64,000 nucleotides of DNA, taken from NCBI RefSeq assembly GCF_021025955.1, contig NZ_JAJNCL010000004.1, positions 62,001 to 126,000 of the forward strand. Reading direction: 5' to 3'. Positions 35,646-44,068 of this stretch are shown here, one piece after another. The stretch's first letter is position 1. Each line of letters starts with the position of its first letter. The notes beneath the pieces are model-generated. The model did no database searches and had not been told where the DNA came from. It was given only the letters and a program-made list of their open reading frames with translations. The DNA is from Rhodococcus qingshengii (GTDB taxonomy: Bacteria > Actinomycetota > Actinomycetes > Mycobacteriales > Mycobacteriaceae). Position numbers and translations under genes: made by a program.

Positions 35646-36698
35646 CTACAAACCCGCTGCCTGCGCGAGGCTCGGCAGGTAGGTGCTCGGCTGACCGAAA
35701 AGCTGAGCGCTGCCGTGTGCACGCTTGAAGTACAGCTGAGCGTCGTGCTCCCAGGTGATCGCGATTCCGCCGTGCAACTGAACCGCTTCGGAGGTGATCT
35801 GCTGCAACGCTTCCGAGCAGTAGATCTTCGCCACCACTGCGTCGTCGGCCGACTGCGTCGCCACTGCGGCGTAGGTCATCGACCGTGCCGTCTCGACCAA
35901 CGTGTACATGTCGGCCATCCGGTGCTTGAGGGCCTGGAAAGAACCGATCGCGCGACCGAACTGCTTGCGCGACTTGGTGTATTCGACGGTCTGTTCGACG
36001 ATCGCTGCGGCTGCTCCGACCTGCTCCGCAGACAACGCGATCAGGACGACGGTTCGGATTCGATCGACTAGATCTTCGGACCACTCCAGTGGCCGACCGC
36101 GAACACCGGAGAACGTGACCTCCGCCAGCGTTCGCGTCGGATCCATGGTGGGGACGCGTCGGCGGGAGACGCCCTCGGCCGCGGGATCCACTTCATAGAA
36201 CCCGTCGGCGGTCAGAACGAGCAGGGTGTCTGCAACGTGCCCGTCGAGGACGTACGACGCCGTCCCGTTCAACGCATCCTCGGTTGCCTCGACGCCGAAG
36301 GTGCTCCAACCAGCGGCGCCCGCCCAGCACAGTGCGAGCGTGCTCTCGCCGGCCGCGACACCGGGCAGCAGTCGCGAGCATGCGTCGTTGTCACCGGAAA
36401 GCAGCAGTGCCTGTGCGGCAAGAATTGCGGAACCCAACATCGGTGAAGGTGTCAGTGTGCGGCCCAGTTCCTCCTGGACCACGTGTACCTCACCCAAACC
36501 TGCTCCGACGCCGTCGAACTCCTCGGGAATCGCCAACGCGGCGACGCCGATCTGCTCGCACAGCTTGCTCCACAACGCCGCGTCGTAGCCGATCTCGGTG
36601 GTGATCGCGGCGCGGACGGCAGCGGAGTCGGAATGCTTACTCAGGAGATCGCGTACCGACGCGCGCAATGCTGCCTGGTCTTCGGTGTCGATGCTCAT
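35646..36698 (-). CDS. fadE33: Acyl-CoA dehydrogenase FadE33-like
   Basis: A 350-residue flavoprotein starting MSIDTEDQAALRASVRDLLSKH. It is shorter and more diverged than full-length FadE proteins, as expected of one subunit of the mycobacterial-type alpha2beta2 acyl-CoA dehydrogenases. QFGRAIGSFQALKHRMADMYT is the flavin/dimer region. The ATG overlaps the fadE32 stop by 4 bp. Position and order match fadE31-fadE32-fadE33 of the M. tuberculosis KstR2 regulon, which act on late ring-degradation products. The exact step is inferred. Confidence 0.85.
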   Translation of the reverse strand: MSIDTEDQAALRASVRDLLSKHSDSAAVRAAITTEIGYDAALWSKLCEQIGVAALAIPEEFDGVGAGLGEVHVVQEELGRTLTPSPMLGSAILAAQALLLSGDNDACSRLLPGVAAGESTLALCWAGAAGWSTFGVEATEDALNGTASYVLDGHVADTLLVLTADGFYEVDPAAEGVSRRRVPTMDPTRTLAEVTFSGVRGRPLEWSEDLVDRIRTVVLIALSAEQVGAAAAIVEQTVEYTKSRKQFGRAIGSFQALKHRMADMYTLVETARSMTYAAVATQSADDAVVAKIYCSEALQQITSEAVQLHGGIAITWEHDAQLYFKRAHGSAQLFGQPSTYLPSLAQAAGL

Positions 36699-37660
36699 GA
36701 CGCAACCAGAGCTTCGACGACGCGTGCGCGGTGCTCGGACGGCGTGCCCCACGCGGTGAGTAGCGCCCGCACCTTGGTGAGCCACAGGGAGAGATCATGT
36801 TCCATCGTGTAGCCGATGGCGCCGTGAACCTGGAGCCCGACGCGGGCGGCTTTGTAGGCGGCATCGCCACACGCGACCTTGGCGGCTGAAATGTCGCGCG
36901 AGGCGTCGGCCGACTGATCGCGAACCGACAGTGCGGCACCGTGCAGCAGGGGGCGAGCCATTTCGAGGGAGACGGCAACCTCGGCCAGGTGGTGCTTCAT
37001 GGCCTGGAACTGTCCGATGACCTTGCCGAACTGCTTGCGCTGCTTCGCGTATTCGGTGGTGACCTCGAGCAGTGTCTGGCCGAGACCCTGCAACTGCGCG
37101 GCAGTGGCAAGAGCGCCCATGTCGAAGGCTGCCGAGAAGTCGGCGGAGCCCAACGATTCGCCGGCAGAAACCTCGTAGAGCTTGCGGGAGAGATCCACCG
37201 ACGCCTTGGCCTCGCCGGGGACGCCGAGTGAGACGGCACCGTCCTGCGCAAGTAGCACCAGGTCCACTGCATCGGCGTCGAGCGCAAACGGTGTGTGCGG
37301 GGGAGCGGCGACGGATGCCAGTGACCCCTCGGCGAGAGCAGAGAGACGTTCCGGTGCAACGGAAGCCAGGAGCGTCGGTGCCACGGCGATCGTTTCGACG
37401 ACCGGTCCGGGTACTGCATGGCGACCGAGCTGTTCGAGCGCAACGACCAGGTCGACGGCGTCGGCGCCGAGTCCGTCGTGCTCTTCGGCGATGACGAGGC
37501 CGTTGACGCCGGTCTCGGCAAGGCGCTGCCAGAGCTTCTTGCCTGGCTCGGTGTCACCGTCGTTCCACGAACGGATGACGGCGGGCATGTCGGACTTGGT
37601 CAGCAGTGCATCGATGCTTGCAGCGAAATCCTGGTGGGAGGAGTCGAGCGCGAATCTCAT
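36695..37660 (-). CDS. fadE32: Acyl-CoA dehydrogenase FadE32-like
   Basis: A 321-residue acyl-CoA dehydrogenase subunit starting MRFALDSSHQDFAASIDALL. EEHDGLGADAVDLVVALEQLGRHAVPGPVVET and KQRKQFGKVIGQFQAMKHHLAEV are conserved. The C-terminal half holds GLQVHGAIGYTMEHDLSLW. It overlaps fadE31 and fadE33 by 4 bp on each side, so the three are translationally coupled. Together they likely form heteromeric dehydrogenases for methyl-oxo-octanedioyl-CoA-type intermediates. Confidence 0.86.
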   Translation of the reverse strand: MRFALDSSHQDFAASIDALLTKSDMPAVIRSWNDGDTEPGKKLWQRLAETGVNGLVIAEEHDGLGADAVDLVVALEQLGRHAVPGPVVETIAVAPTLLASVAPERLSALAEGSLASVAAPPHTPFALDADAVDLVLLAQDGAVSLGVPGEAKASVDLSRKLYEVSAGESLGSADFSAAFDMGALATAAQLQGLGQTLLEVTTEYAKQRKQFGKVIGQFQAMKHHLAEVAVSLEMARPLLHGAALSVRDQSADASRDISAAKVACGDAAYKAARVGLQVHGAIGYTMEHDLSLWLTKVRALLTAWGTPSEHRARVVEALVAS

Positions 37661-38817
37661 CGGTCCGCCTTCGGTAGGCCGAGCAGACGCTCAGCGATGA
37701 CGTTTTTCTGAATCTCGTTGGTGCCTGCGTAGATCGGGCCGGACAGGGAGAACAGGTATCCGTCCATCCAGTTGTCGGCCAACTCGGCTTCAGGGCCCTG
37801 AAGTTCGAGAGCAGTCTCGTGGGTGGCGATATCCCACTCGGACCAGAAGACCTTGTTGATCGAGGACTCGGCGCCGAGCTGTCCACCGTCGGCCAGACGG
37901 GTGACGGTGCCGAATGTGTTGAGTTGGTAAGCGCGAGCGCCGATCCAGGCGTCGGCGACTTGGTTGCGCAGAGCGCTGTCGTCAGTGCGTCCGCTGGACT
38001 TGTACAGCTCGAGCAGGCGGTCGACTGTCGCGAGAAAGCGGCCGGGGCTGCGCAGCGAGAGACCACGCTCGTTGCTTGCGGTGCTCATCGCGACGCGCCA
38101 ACCTTCGTTGACGTTGCCGATCACACCGGACTCACCGGGGTTGGCCGGGTCGTCCGGAACGAAGACGTCCTCGAGGAAGATCTCGGCGAAGCCGGGCTCG
38201 CCGTCGAGCTGATCGATCGGGCGAACGGTGACGCCCTTCGAGCGGAGGTCGAACATGAAGTACGTGATGCCCTTGTGGCGCTGCGCATCCGGATCGGAGC
38301 GGAACAAGCCGAAGCCCCAGTCTGCGTAGCTGGCCCGCGAACTCCACGTCTTCTGACCGTTGAGCAGCCAGCCGCCGTCGACCTTCTTCGCGCTCGACCG
38401 CAGGCTCGCGAGGTCGGAACCGGACTCGGGCTCGGACCAGGCCTGTGCCCAGATGTCGTCAGCACGAGCCATGCGCGGCATGATGCGAGCCAACTGCTCG
38501 GCATGTGCATGCTCGAACAGTGTGGGAGCCAAGAGGAAGATGCCGTTCTGGCTCACGCGACCGGGCGCACCCGAGCGGTAGTACTCCTCCTCGAAGACGA
38601 CCCATTCGAGCAGGGACGCGTCGCGGCCACCGAGTTCCTTGGGCCAGGAGACGACGGCGTAACCGGCGTCGGCGAGGGTGTGTTCCCACTGCCGGTGTTC
38701 TTCGAAGCCCTCGGCGGTGTCCATGGACTTCAGCGGAGTAGCGGGGACGTTCGCCTCCAGGAACGAGCGGACCTCGTCACGGAATGCGGTTGTGGCGTCG
38801 TCGAATACGAGATCCAC
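37657..38817 (-). CDS. fadE31: Acyl-CoA dehydrogenase FadE31-like
   Basis: A 386-residue acyl-CoA dehydrogenase. WPKELGGRDASLLEWVVFEEEYYRSGAP, AQAWSEPESGSDLASL and GTNEIQKNVIAERLLGLPKADR are typical of the long subunits in steroid catabolism. GTG is the start at 38817, overlapping the hydratase stop by 1 bp. Syntenic with fadE31 of the KstR2 regulon, it probably pairs with FadE32 and/or FadE33. Confidence 0.87.
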   Translation of the reverse strand: MDLVFDDATTAFRDEVRSFLEANVPATPLKSMDTAEGFEEHRQWEHTLADAGYAVVSWPKELGGRDASLLEWVVFEEEYYRSGAPGRVSQNGIFLLAPTLFEHAHAEQLARIMPRMARADDIWAQAWSEPESGSDLASLRSSAKKVDGGWLLNGQKTWSSRASYADWGFGLFRSDPDAQRHKGITYFMFDLRSKGVTVRPIDQLDGEPGFAEIFLEDVFVPDDPANPGESGVIGNVNEGWRVAMSTASNERGLSLRSPGRFLATVDRLLELYKSSGRTDDSALRNQVADAWIGARAYQLNTFGTVTRLADGGQLGAESSINKVFWSEWDIATHETALELQGPEAELADNWMDGYLFSLSGPIYAGTNEIQKNVIAERLLGLPKADR

Positions 38818-39689
38818 TAGTTTGTTCCTTCCTGCGGTGTGCGAGCACTGGCAGCCATAGCTTTGGCATCGAGACCACCAAGCGAGTCTTTGCCTACCTC
38901 GGCGTTGTGAGCGTGAGCGAAGTGATGCAGACCGAAGACGGAATCGATGCCGTTACGCATCCCCATCTGGTCCTCGCACTGATTGACGGCCTTCTTGGTC
39001 AAAGCCAGCCCGAAGCGCGGCATCTCGGCGATACGTCCGGCGAGCTCGAACGTCTCCTTTTCGAGGTGCTTGCGTGCGACGACGCGGTTCACCATGCCGA
39101 TTTCGTAGGCACGTTGCGCGGTGAACCGATCGCCGGTGAAGAGCATTTCCTTGGCGAATCGTGAACCGACCATCCACGGGTGCGCGAAGTATTCGACGCC
39201 GGGGATACCCATGCGGACAACGGGATCGGAGAAGAAGGCGTCATCGGACGCGACGATCATGTCGCAGACCCAGGCGAGCATGAGTCCGCCGGCAATGCAG
39301 GCGCCTTGCACCATCGCGATGGTGGGCTTGGGGATCTCCCGCCAGCGACGGCACATGCCCAGATAGACCTCCATCTCGCGGGCGAAACGCTGGTCACCGC
39401 CTGGCTTGTCGACGTGATCCCACCACATGGTGGCCTTGTTCTCGTACTCGACGTGATGGTCGCGTCCCGGGGTCCCCAGGTCGTGACCGGCACTGAAGTG
39501 AGGTCCGTTGCCTGCCAAAACGATTACCTTCACGTCGTCGTCTTCGACGGCGCGCTGGAATGCCGCGTCGAGGGCGTACGTCACGACCGAGTTCTGGGCG
39601 TTGCGGTAATCGGGACGATTCAAGGTCACGACGGCGACCGAGTCGCGAACCTCGTAGGTCACGACGTCGGCTTCGAAAGGAACAGTCAT
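38817..39689 (-). CDS. Enoyl-CoA hydratase/isomerase family protein
   Basis: A 290-residue crotonase-fold protein. VIVLAGNGPHFSAGHDLG forms the oxyanion hole, and MVQGACIAGGLMLAWVCDMIVASDDAFFSDP carries the second. It overlaps fadD3 (4 bp) and fadE31 (1 bp), so it belongs to the HIP operon. As I recall the M. tuberculosis order, no hydratase lies between fadD3 and fadE31; here it could hydrate the enoyl-CoA made by FadE31-33. It is not the ring-D hydrolase EchA20 by position, but sequence alone does not exclude other hydrolase roles. Confidence 0.85.
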   Translation of the reverse strand: MTVPFEADVVTYEVRDSVAVVTLNRPDYRNAQNSVVTYALDAAFQRAVEDDDVKVIVLAGNGPHFSAGHDLGTPGRDHHVEYENKATMWWDHVDKPGGDQRFAREMEVYLGMCRRWREIPKPTIAMVQGACIAGGLMLAWVCDMIVASDDAFFSDPVVRMGIPGVEYFAHPWMVGSRFAKEMLFTGDRFTAQRAYEIGMVNRVVARKHLEKETFELAGRIAEMPRFGLALTKKAVNQCEDQMGMRNGIDSVFGLHHFAHAHNAEVGKDSLGGLDAKAMAASARTPQEGTN

Positions 39690-41227
39690 GACTGTTCCTC
39701 GCGCAGAACCGTTTTGAGGACCTTGCCCGAGGGGTTACGGGGCAGGTGATCGACGAAGCGCACCTCGCGGGGCACCTTGAAGCCTGCGATCTTCTCCTTG
39801 AGGAAGGCGATCACCGACTCTTCGGTGAGGCCGGCACCGTCGAGCTGGGCGATGTAGACGCGGCCCACCTCTCCCATCCGGTGATCGGGGATGCCGATGG
39901 CAGCTGATTCATGGACGCCGGGCAGGCGAGCCAACATGCCCTCGATCTCGGCGGGGTAGACGTTGAAGCCGCCGCTGACGTACATGTCCTTGAGGCGGTC
40001 GGTGATGTCGAGATATCCACGCTCGTCGAGGGTTCCGATGTCTCCGGTGTGCAGCCAGCCGTCGGCGTCGATTGCCTTGGCGGTGGATTCCGGGTCGTCG
40101 AGGTACCCGAGCATGACGTTCGGTCCACGAAGCAGGATCTCGCCCTGGTCGCCGATCTTGACCTCGAAATCGGCTGTCGCGCGGCCGGAACTGGTGGAGA
40201 CGGTGACCGGATCGTCGTCGGTGCGGCACATGGTCGCAACGACCGCCTCGGTCAGGCCGTATGCCGTGAGGACGGCGTCGAAAAGCTCTGCCTGCATGCG
40301 CTCGACGAGAGCAACCGGCACGGGTGCGGCGCCGGTGATCGCGATGCGGAGCGAGGACAGGTCGTATTCGCTGCGGCGGGGGTGGTCGAGGATGGTCTGA
40401 TAGATCGTCGGGGCGCCAGGCAGGATGCTGATCTTCTCGCTGTTGACCAGCGCGAGGGTGTCGTCGATGTTGAAGACGGACACCGGCACGATCGTCGCAC
40501 CGTTCAATAGACAGACCAGGATTCCGGCCTTGTACCCGAAGGTGTGGAAGAACGGGCTGATGATGAGGAAGTTGTCGTCAGCGGTGACCTCGGCGCATTC
40601 GCCCCACGACTTGGCAACGGCGATGGACTGACGGTGCGCGGTGATCGCGCCCTTGCTGCGTCCCGTGGTGCCGGAGGTGAAGAGGATGTCGCTGACGTCG
40701 TCGGGCTGCACCTTCGCAGCGCGGGCATCGGCTTCGGTGCGGGCGGCGTCGGTGGCGAGCGCGAGGAAGTCCTCGAACTCGATGACGCCGTCACGGTCGT
40801 CGTTCCCGTCGATCGGTACCTGGATGACGGTGGGGATCGACAGGCTCGGGTTGGCGTCGAGCAACTGCTGGTACCGATCGGCCTTGAGGAACGTGCCGAC
40901 GACCACCAGAGCAGCGGCGTCGACGCGCTCGATGATGTCGAGAGCTTCGGTGCCGGTGTATCGAGTGTTGATCGGAATGATGGCCGCGCCGGCGTACTGA
41001 GCGCCGAGCAGGGCGATCACCCAGTGGTACGTGTTGGGCGCCCAGATGACGACGCGGTCGCCTGCCTTCACCCCACGGTTGATCAGTGCGCCGGCGAAAT
41101 CGCGGACACGCTGGTGTAGCTGTGCGAAGGTCAGTCGGGTGTCGCCATCGGCGATAGCCGCGCGCTCACCGAACTCCTCGGCGGCCCGGATGAGGGCTGA
41201 TGGGATGGTTCTCGGTTGTTCGGTCAC
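39686..41227 (-). CDS. fadD3: HIP-CoA ligase FadD3
   Basis: This adenylate-forming ligase has about 513 residues. ILFTSGTTGRSKGAITAHRQS is the P-loop, followed by ITGAAPVPVALVERM, LTAYGLTEAVVATMCRTDDDPVT and GWLHTGDIGTLDERG, with the C-terminal lysine in PRNPSGKVLK. It closely resembles my memory of mycobacterial FadD3, which adds CoA to 3aα-H-4α(3'-propanoate)-7aβ-methylhexahydro-1,5-indanedione (HIP), the entry step for ring C/D degradation. GTG 41227 (VTEQPRTIPSALIR) is chosen because a start farther up would overlap the operator. Confidence 0.9.
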   Translation of the reverse strand: MTEQPRTIPSALIRAAEEFGERAAIADGDTRLTFAQLHQRVRDFAGALINRGVKAGDRVVIWAPNTYHWVIALLGAQYAGAAIIPINTRYTGTEALDIIERVDAAALVVVGTFLKADRYQQLLDANPSLSIPTVIQVPIDGNDDRDGVIEFEDFLALATDAARTEADARAAKVQPDDVSDILFTSGTTGRSKGAITAHRQSIAVAKSWGECAEVTADDNFLIISPFFHTFGYKAGILVCLLNGATIVPVSVFNIDDTLALVNSEKISILPGAPTIYQTILDHPRRSEYDLSSLRIAITGAAPVPVALVERMQAELFDAVLTAYGLTEAVVATMCRTDDDPVTVSTSSGRATADFEVKIGDQGEILLRGPNVMLGYLDDPESTAKAIDADGWLHTGDIGTLDERGYLDITDRLKDMYVSGGFNVYPAEIEGMLARLPGVHESAAIGIPDHRMGEVGRVYIAQLDGAGLTEESVIAFLKEKIAGFKVPREVRFVDHLPRNPSGKVLKTVLREEQS

Positions 41228-41252
41228 TGGACTCCTACCTGACACGCTACCT

Positions 41253-41266
41253 AGCAAGTGCTTGGT
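41253..41266. promoter_or_regulatory. KstR2 operator
   Basis: AGCAAGTGCTTGGT fits the published KstR2 consensus AnCAAGnnCTTGnT at every defined position. It sits between the divergent fadD3 and fadE30 genes, where one dimer site could repress both operons. KstR2 releases DNA upon binding HIP-CoA in characterised actinobacteria, and its gene is 2.1 kb away. Confidence 0.9.
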
Positions 41267-41312
41267 AGGTTATCTTACATATGTGGACCAGAGCGAGAGC
41301 CCGGACGGGCAG

Positions 41313-42512
41313 ATGACGGACGACGAGTTTGCGACCACGGTCGCGCAGTGGTTGGCCGAGAACTTGACGGGCAAATTCTCCCAGCTCAAGGGTAAGGGCG
41401 GCCCCGGCAGCGAGCACGAGTTCTTCGAGCAACGACTCGAGTGGGACAAGCACCTCGCAGCCGCAGGATGGACGTGCCTCGGGTGGCCGAAGGAGTTCGG
41501 CGGGCGGGGAGCAAGCATCGCTCAGCAGGTCATCTTCCATCAGGAGTACGCGAAGGCCGGTGCGCCCGCTCGCGTCAGCCACATCGGTGAAGAGCTGCTC
41601 GGCCCGACGCTGATCGCGTACGGAACGGACGAGCAGAAGCGCCGATTCCTTCCGGGCATCAACACGGTCAGTGAACTGTGGTCGCAGGGCTACTCCGAGC
41701 CCGGCGCCGGTTCCGACCTCGCGAACGTCTCCACCACCGCACGCCTCGAAGACGGCAAGTGGATTATCAACGGCCAGAAGGTGTGGACCTCACTGGCTCA
41801 CGTCGCGCAGTGGTGCTTCGTGGTCTGCCGCACCGAGGTGGGCTCCAAGCGTCACCAGGGGTTGAGCTTCCTGCTGGTCCCGTTGGATCAGCCCGGTGTG
41901 ACAGTTCGGCCCATTCAGCAGCTCACCGGCACATCGGAGTTCAACGAGGTCTTCTTCGACGACGCCGTCACCGACGCCGATCTGGTGGTCGGGGAACCCG
42001 GCGAGGGCTGGAAAATTGCGATGGGGCTGCTCACCTTCGAGCGCGGTGTATCCACGCTCGGACAGCAGATCGGATTTGCCCGCGAGCTCCAAGGCGTCGT
42101 CGACCTGGCGAAAGCCAATGGCAGTGACCAGGATCCGAGCATCCGCGAAAAGATCGCGCGCGCCTGGGTCGGTCTGCGCGTGATGCGCGCCCACGCGGTG
42201 CGTACTCTCGACGCGGTCGACGCCGGAACCGGTGGCGGAGAAGCGTCCGTCGCAAAACTGTTGTGGGCCAACTGGCATCGTGATCTGGGACAGCTGGCGA
42301 TGGACGTGCAAGGAGCGTCGTCGTTGGTTGCACCGTGGGCGGATTCCGAAGGCAATGCCTCGGACATCACCGATCCCGAGCATCTCGAGCTCGACGAGTG
42401 GCAGCGCCTCTTCCTCTTCACCCGCGCCGACACGATTTACGGCGGCTCCAACGAAATTCAGCGCAACATCATTTCCGAGCGCGTGCTCGGTCTTCCCCGA
42501 GAGGCCCGTTAA
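41313..42512 (+). CDS. fadE30: Acyl-CoA dehydrogenase FadE30
   Basis: A 399-residue flavoprotein. The opening TDDEFATTVAQWLAENL aligns with the remembered M. tuberculosis FadE30 N-terminus. GYSEPGAGSDLANV, GQKVWTSLAHVAQWCFV and RADTIYGGSNEIQRNIISERVLGLPREAR are strongly conserved. It desaturates the propionyl side chain of the HIP-CoA-type substrate. ATG 41313 is chosen; an in-frame GTG at 41283 is an alternative. The stop and the ipdF start share a base (TAATG). Confidence 0.9.
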   Translation: MTDDEFATTVAQWLAENLTGKFSQLKGKGGPGSEHEFFEQRLEWDKHLAAAGWTCLGWPKEFGGRGASIAQQVIFHQEYAKAGAPARVSHIGEELLGPTLIAYGTDEQKRRFLPGINTVSELWSQGYSEPGAGSDLANVSTTARLEDGKWIINGQKVWTSLAHVAQWCFVVCRTEVGSKRHQGLSFLLVPLDQPGVTVRPIQQLTGTSEFNEVFFDDAVTDADLVVGEPGEGWKIAMGLLTFERGVSTLGQQIGFARELQGVVDLAKANGSDQDPSIREKIARAWVGLRVMRAHAVRTLDAVDAGTGGGEASVAKLLWANWHRDLGQLAMDVQGASSLVAPWADSEGNASDITDPEHLELDEWQRLFLFTRADTIYGGSNEIQRNIISERVLGLPREAR

Positions 42513-43324
42513 TGTCTGACACCAAAGCCGCGTCCCCGCTTTCCGTTGCGCCGGAGGAAACCCCGGGCCACGGACTGCTCGCGGGCAAGAAGGCAATCAT
42601 CACCGCCGCAGCCGGAACCGGCATCGGCTTCTCTACTGCGCGCCGGGTGCTTCTCGAGGGCGGCGACGTTCTCGTCTCCGACTTCCACGAGCGTCGACTC
42701 GGCGAGACGGTGGAGAAGCTGAAGGCCGAATTCCCCGGTCAGCAGGTCGAGTCGATCATCTGTGACGTGTCCAGCACCGAGCAGGTCGACGCGTTGTTCG
42801 TCGGAGCGGCCGAGAAGTTGGGACGTATCGACATCGTCGTCAACAACGCGGGCCTTGGCGGCGAAACTCCCGTCGTCGACATGACGGACGATCAGTGGGA
42901 TCGCGTTCTCGACATCACCCTCAACAGCACTTTCCGTTCGACGCGCGCCGCGCTGCGGTACTTCAAGAGCGTTCCCCACGGCGGTGTTCTGGTGAACAAC
43001 GCGTCCGTCCTCGGTTGGCGGGCGCAGCATTCCCAGGCGCACTACGCCGCAGCCAAGGCCGGCGTCATGGCGCTGACTCGGTGCAGCGCAATCGAAGCAG
43101 CGGAGTACGGAGTCCGTATCAACGCGGTCTCGCCCTCCATTGCGCGTCACGCGTTCCTGGCTAAGGTCACCAGTGAGGAACTGCTCGACCAGTTGGCTTC
43201 CGGTGAGGCCTACGGACGCGCGGCGGAGGTCTGGGAGATCGCAACGGTCATCGCGATGCTCGCCAGCGATTACTCCACCTACATGACCGGCGAGATCGTC
43301 TCCGTTTCTTCGCAGAGGGCCTAG
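42512..43324 (+). CDS. ipdF: SDR IpdF, HIP-CoA 5-keto/5-hydroxy oxidoreductase
   Basis: A 270-residue SDR. AIITAAAGTGIGFSTARR is the cofactor motif (a slightly unusual AAAGTGIG), followed by IVVNNAGLGG and the catalytic HYAAAKAG. The order fadE30-ipdF-kstR2-fadA6 is that of the KstR2 regulon (Rv3559c = ipdF). Published work assigns IpdF to the 5-position redox step of HIP-CoA. The start overlaps fadE30 by 1 bp. It ends in SVSSQRA, with a hairpin just after the stop. Confidence 0.88.
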   Translation: MSDTKAASPLSVAPEETPGHGLLAGKKAIITAAAGTGIGFSTARRVLLEGGDVLVSDFHERRLGETVEKLKAEFPGQQVESIICDVSSTEQVDALFVGAAEKLGRIDIVVNNAGLGGETPVVDMTDDQWDRVLDITLNSTFRSTRAALRYFKSVPHGGVLVNNASVLGWRAQHSQAHYAAAKAGVMALTRCSAIEAAEYGVRINAVSPSIARHAFLAKVTSEELLDQLASGEAYGRAAEVWEIATVIAMLASDYSTYMTGEIVSVSSQRA

Positions 43325-43331
43325 CGTCCCC

Positions 43332-43371
43332 GTGCGCGGTTGAGGAGTCCCTGGACTCGCTGACCGCGCAC
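43332..43371. terminator. Two-tier hairpin after ipdF
   Basis: An outer stem GTGCGCGGT/ACCGCGCAC encloses an inner stem GAGTCC/GGACTC with a 2-nt loop. It lies 8 bp after ipdF and 30 bp before kstR2. It may separate or attenuate kstR2-fadA6 from the fadE30-ipdF transcript. Confidence 0.6.
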
Positions 43372-43400
43372 AGGGGAAGGCCCTGGATAGGATTGAATAC

Positions 43401-44057
43401 ATGACGCCACCTCGAAATTCCGACGAATCAAACGGCAAGTCCGGGCGCCGCGACGAGCTGCTCGAGATCGCGGCGGGGCTGTTCGCCGATCGCGGAGTGC
43501 GCGCGACGACCGTCCGCGACATCGCCGACGCCGCCGGGATACTGTCCGGAAGCCTGTATCACCATTTCGATTCGAAGGAGTCGATGGTCGACGAGATCCT
43601 GCACCAGTTCCTCGACGAACTCTTCGGAAAATACCGCGAGATCGTCGCGGCGGGGTTGGACAGTCGCGCGACGCTCGAAGCGCTGGTCGTGACGTCGTAC
43701 GAGGCCATCGACGCCTCACATTCGGCTGTGGCGATCTACCAGGACGAGGTCAAGCACCTCGTCGGGAACGAGCGCTTCGCTTACCTGGCCGAGCGCAACA
43801 CCGAGTTCCGGGACCTGTGGGTCGGCGTCCTCGAAGCCGGCGTCGAGGACGGGACCTTCCGTTCCGACATCGACGTCGAATTGGTCTTCCGATTCATGCG
43901 CGACACCGTGTGGGTCGCGGTTCGCTGGTACCGCCCGGGTGGATCCCTCTCGGCTCACGCCGTCGCGGCTCAATATCTCGCGATCGTGCTCGACGGGCTC
44001 TCCGATCCGGCAACTGTTGGAAAAACTTCAAGAATTATTGCTGCACAACGAAACTAG
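43401..44057 (+). CDS. kstR2: TetR-family repressor KstR2
   Basis: A 218-residue regulator. VRDIADAAGILSGSLYHHFDSKESMVDEIL is the DNA-binding domain. The ligand domain contains AIYQDEVKHLVGNERFAYLAERNTEFRDLW, shared with characterised KstR2. It represses HIP-degradation genes by binding AnCAAGnnCTTGnT sites and is induced by HIP-CoA. It is located inside its own regulon, between ipdF and fadA6. Confidence 0.92.
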   Translation: MTPPRNSDESNGKSGRRDELLEIAAGLFADRGVRATTVRDIADAAGILSGSLYHHFDSKESMVDEILHQFLDELFGKYREIVAAGLDSRATLEALVVTSYEAIDASHSAVAIYQDEVKHLVGNERFAYLAERNTEFRDLWVGVLEAGVEDGTFRSDIDVELVFRFMRDTVWVAVRWYRPGGSLSAHAVAAQYLAIVLDGLSDPATVGKTSRIIAAQRN

Positions 44058-44068
44058 GAGCTAACGCT

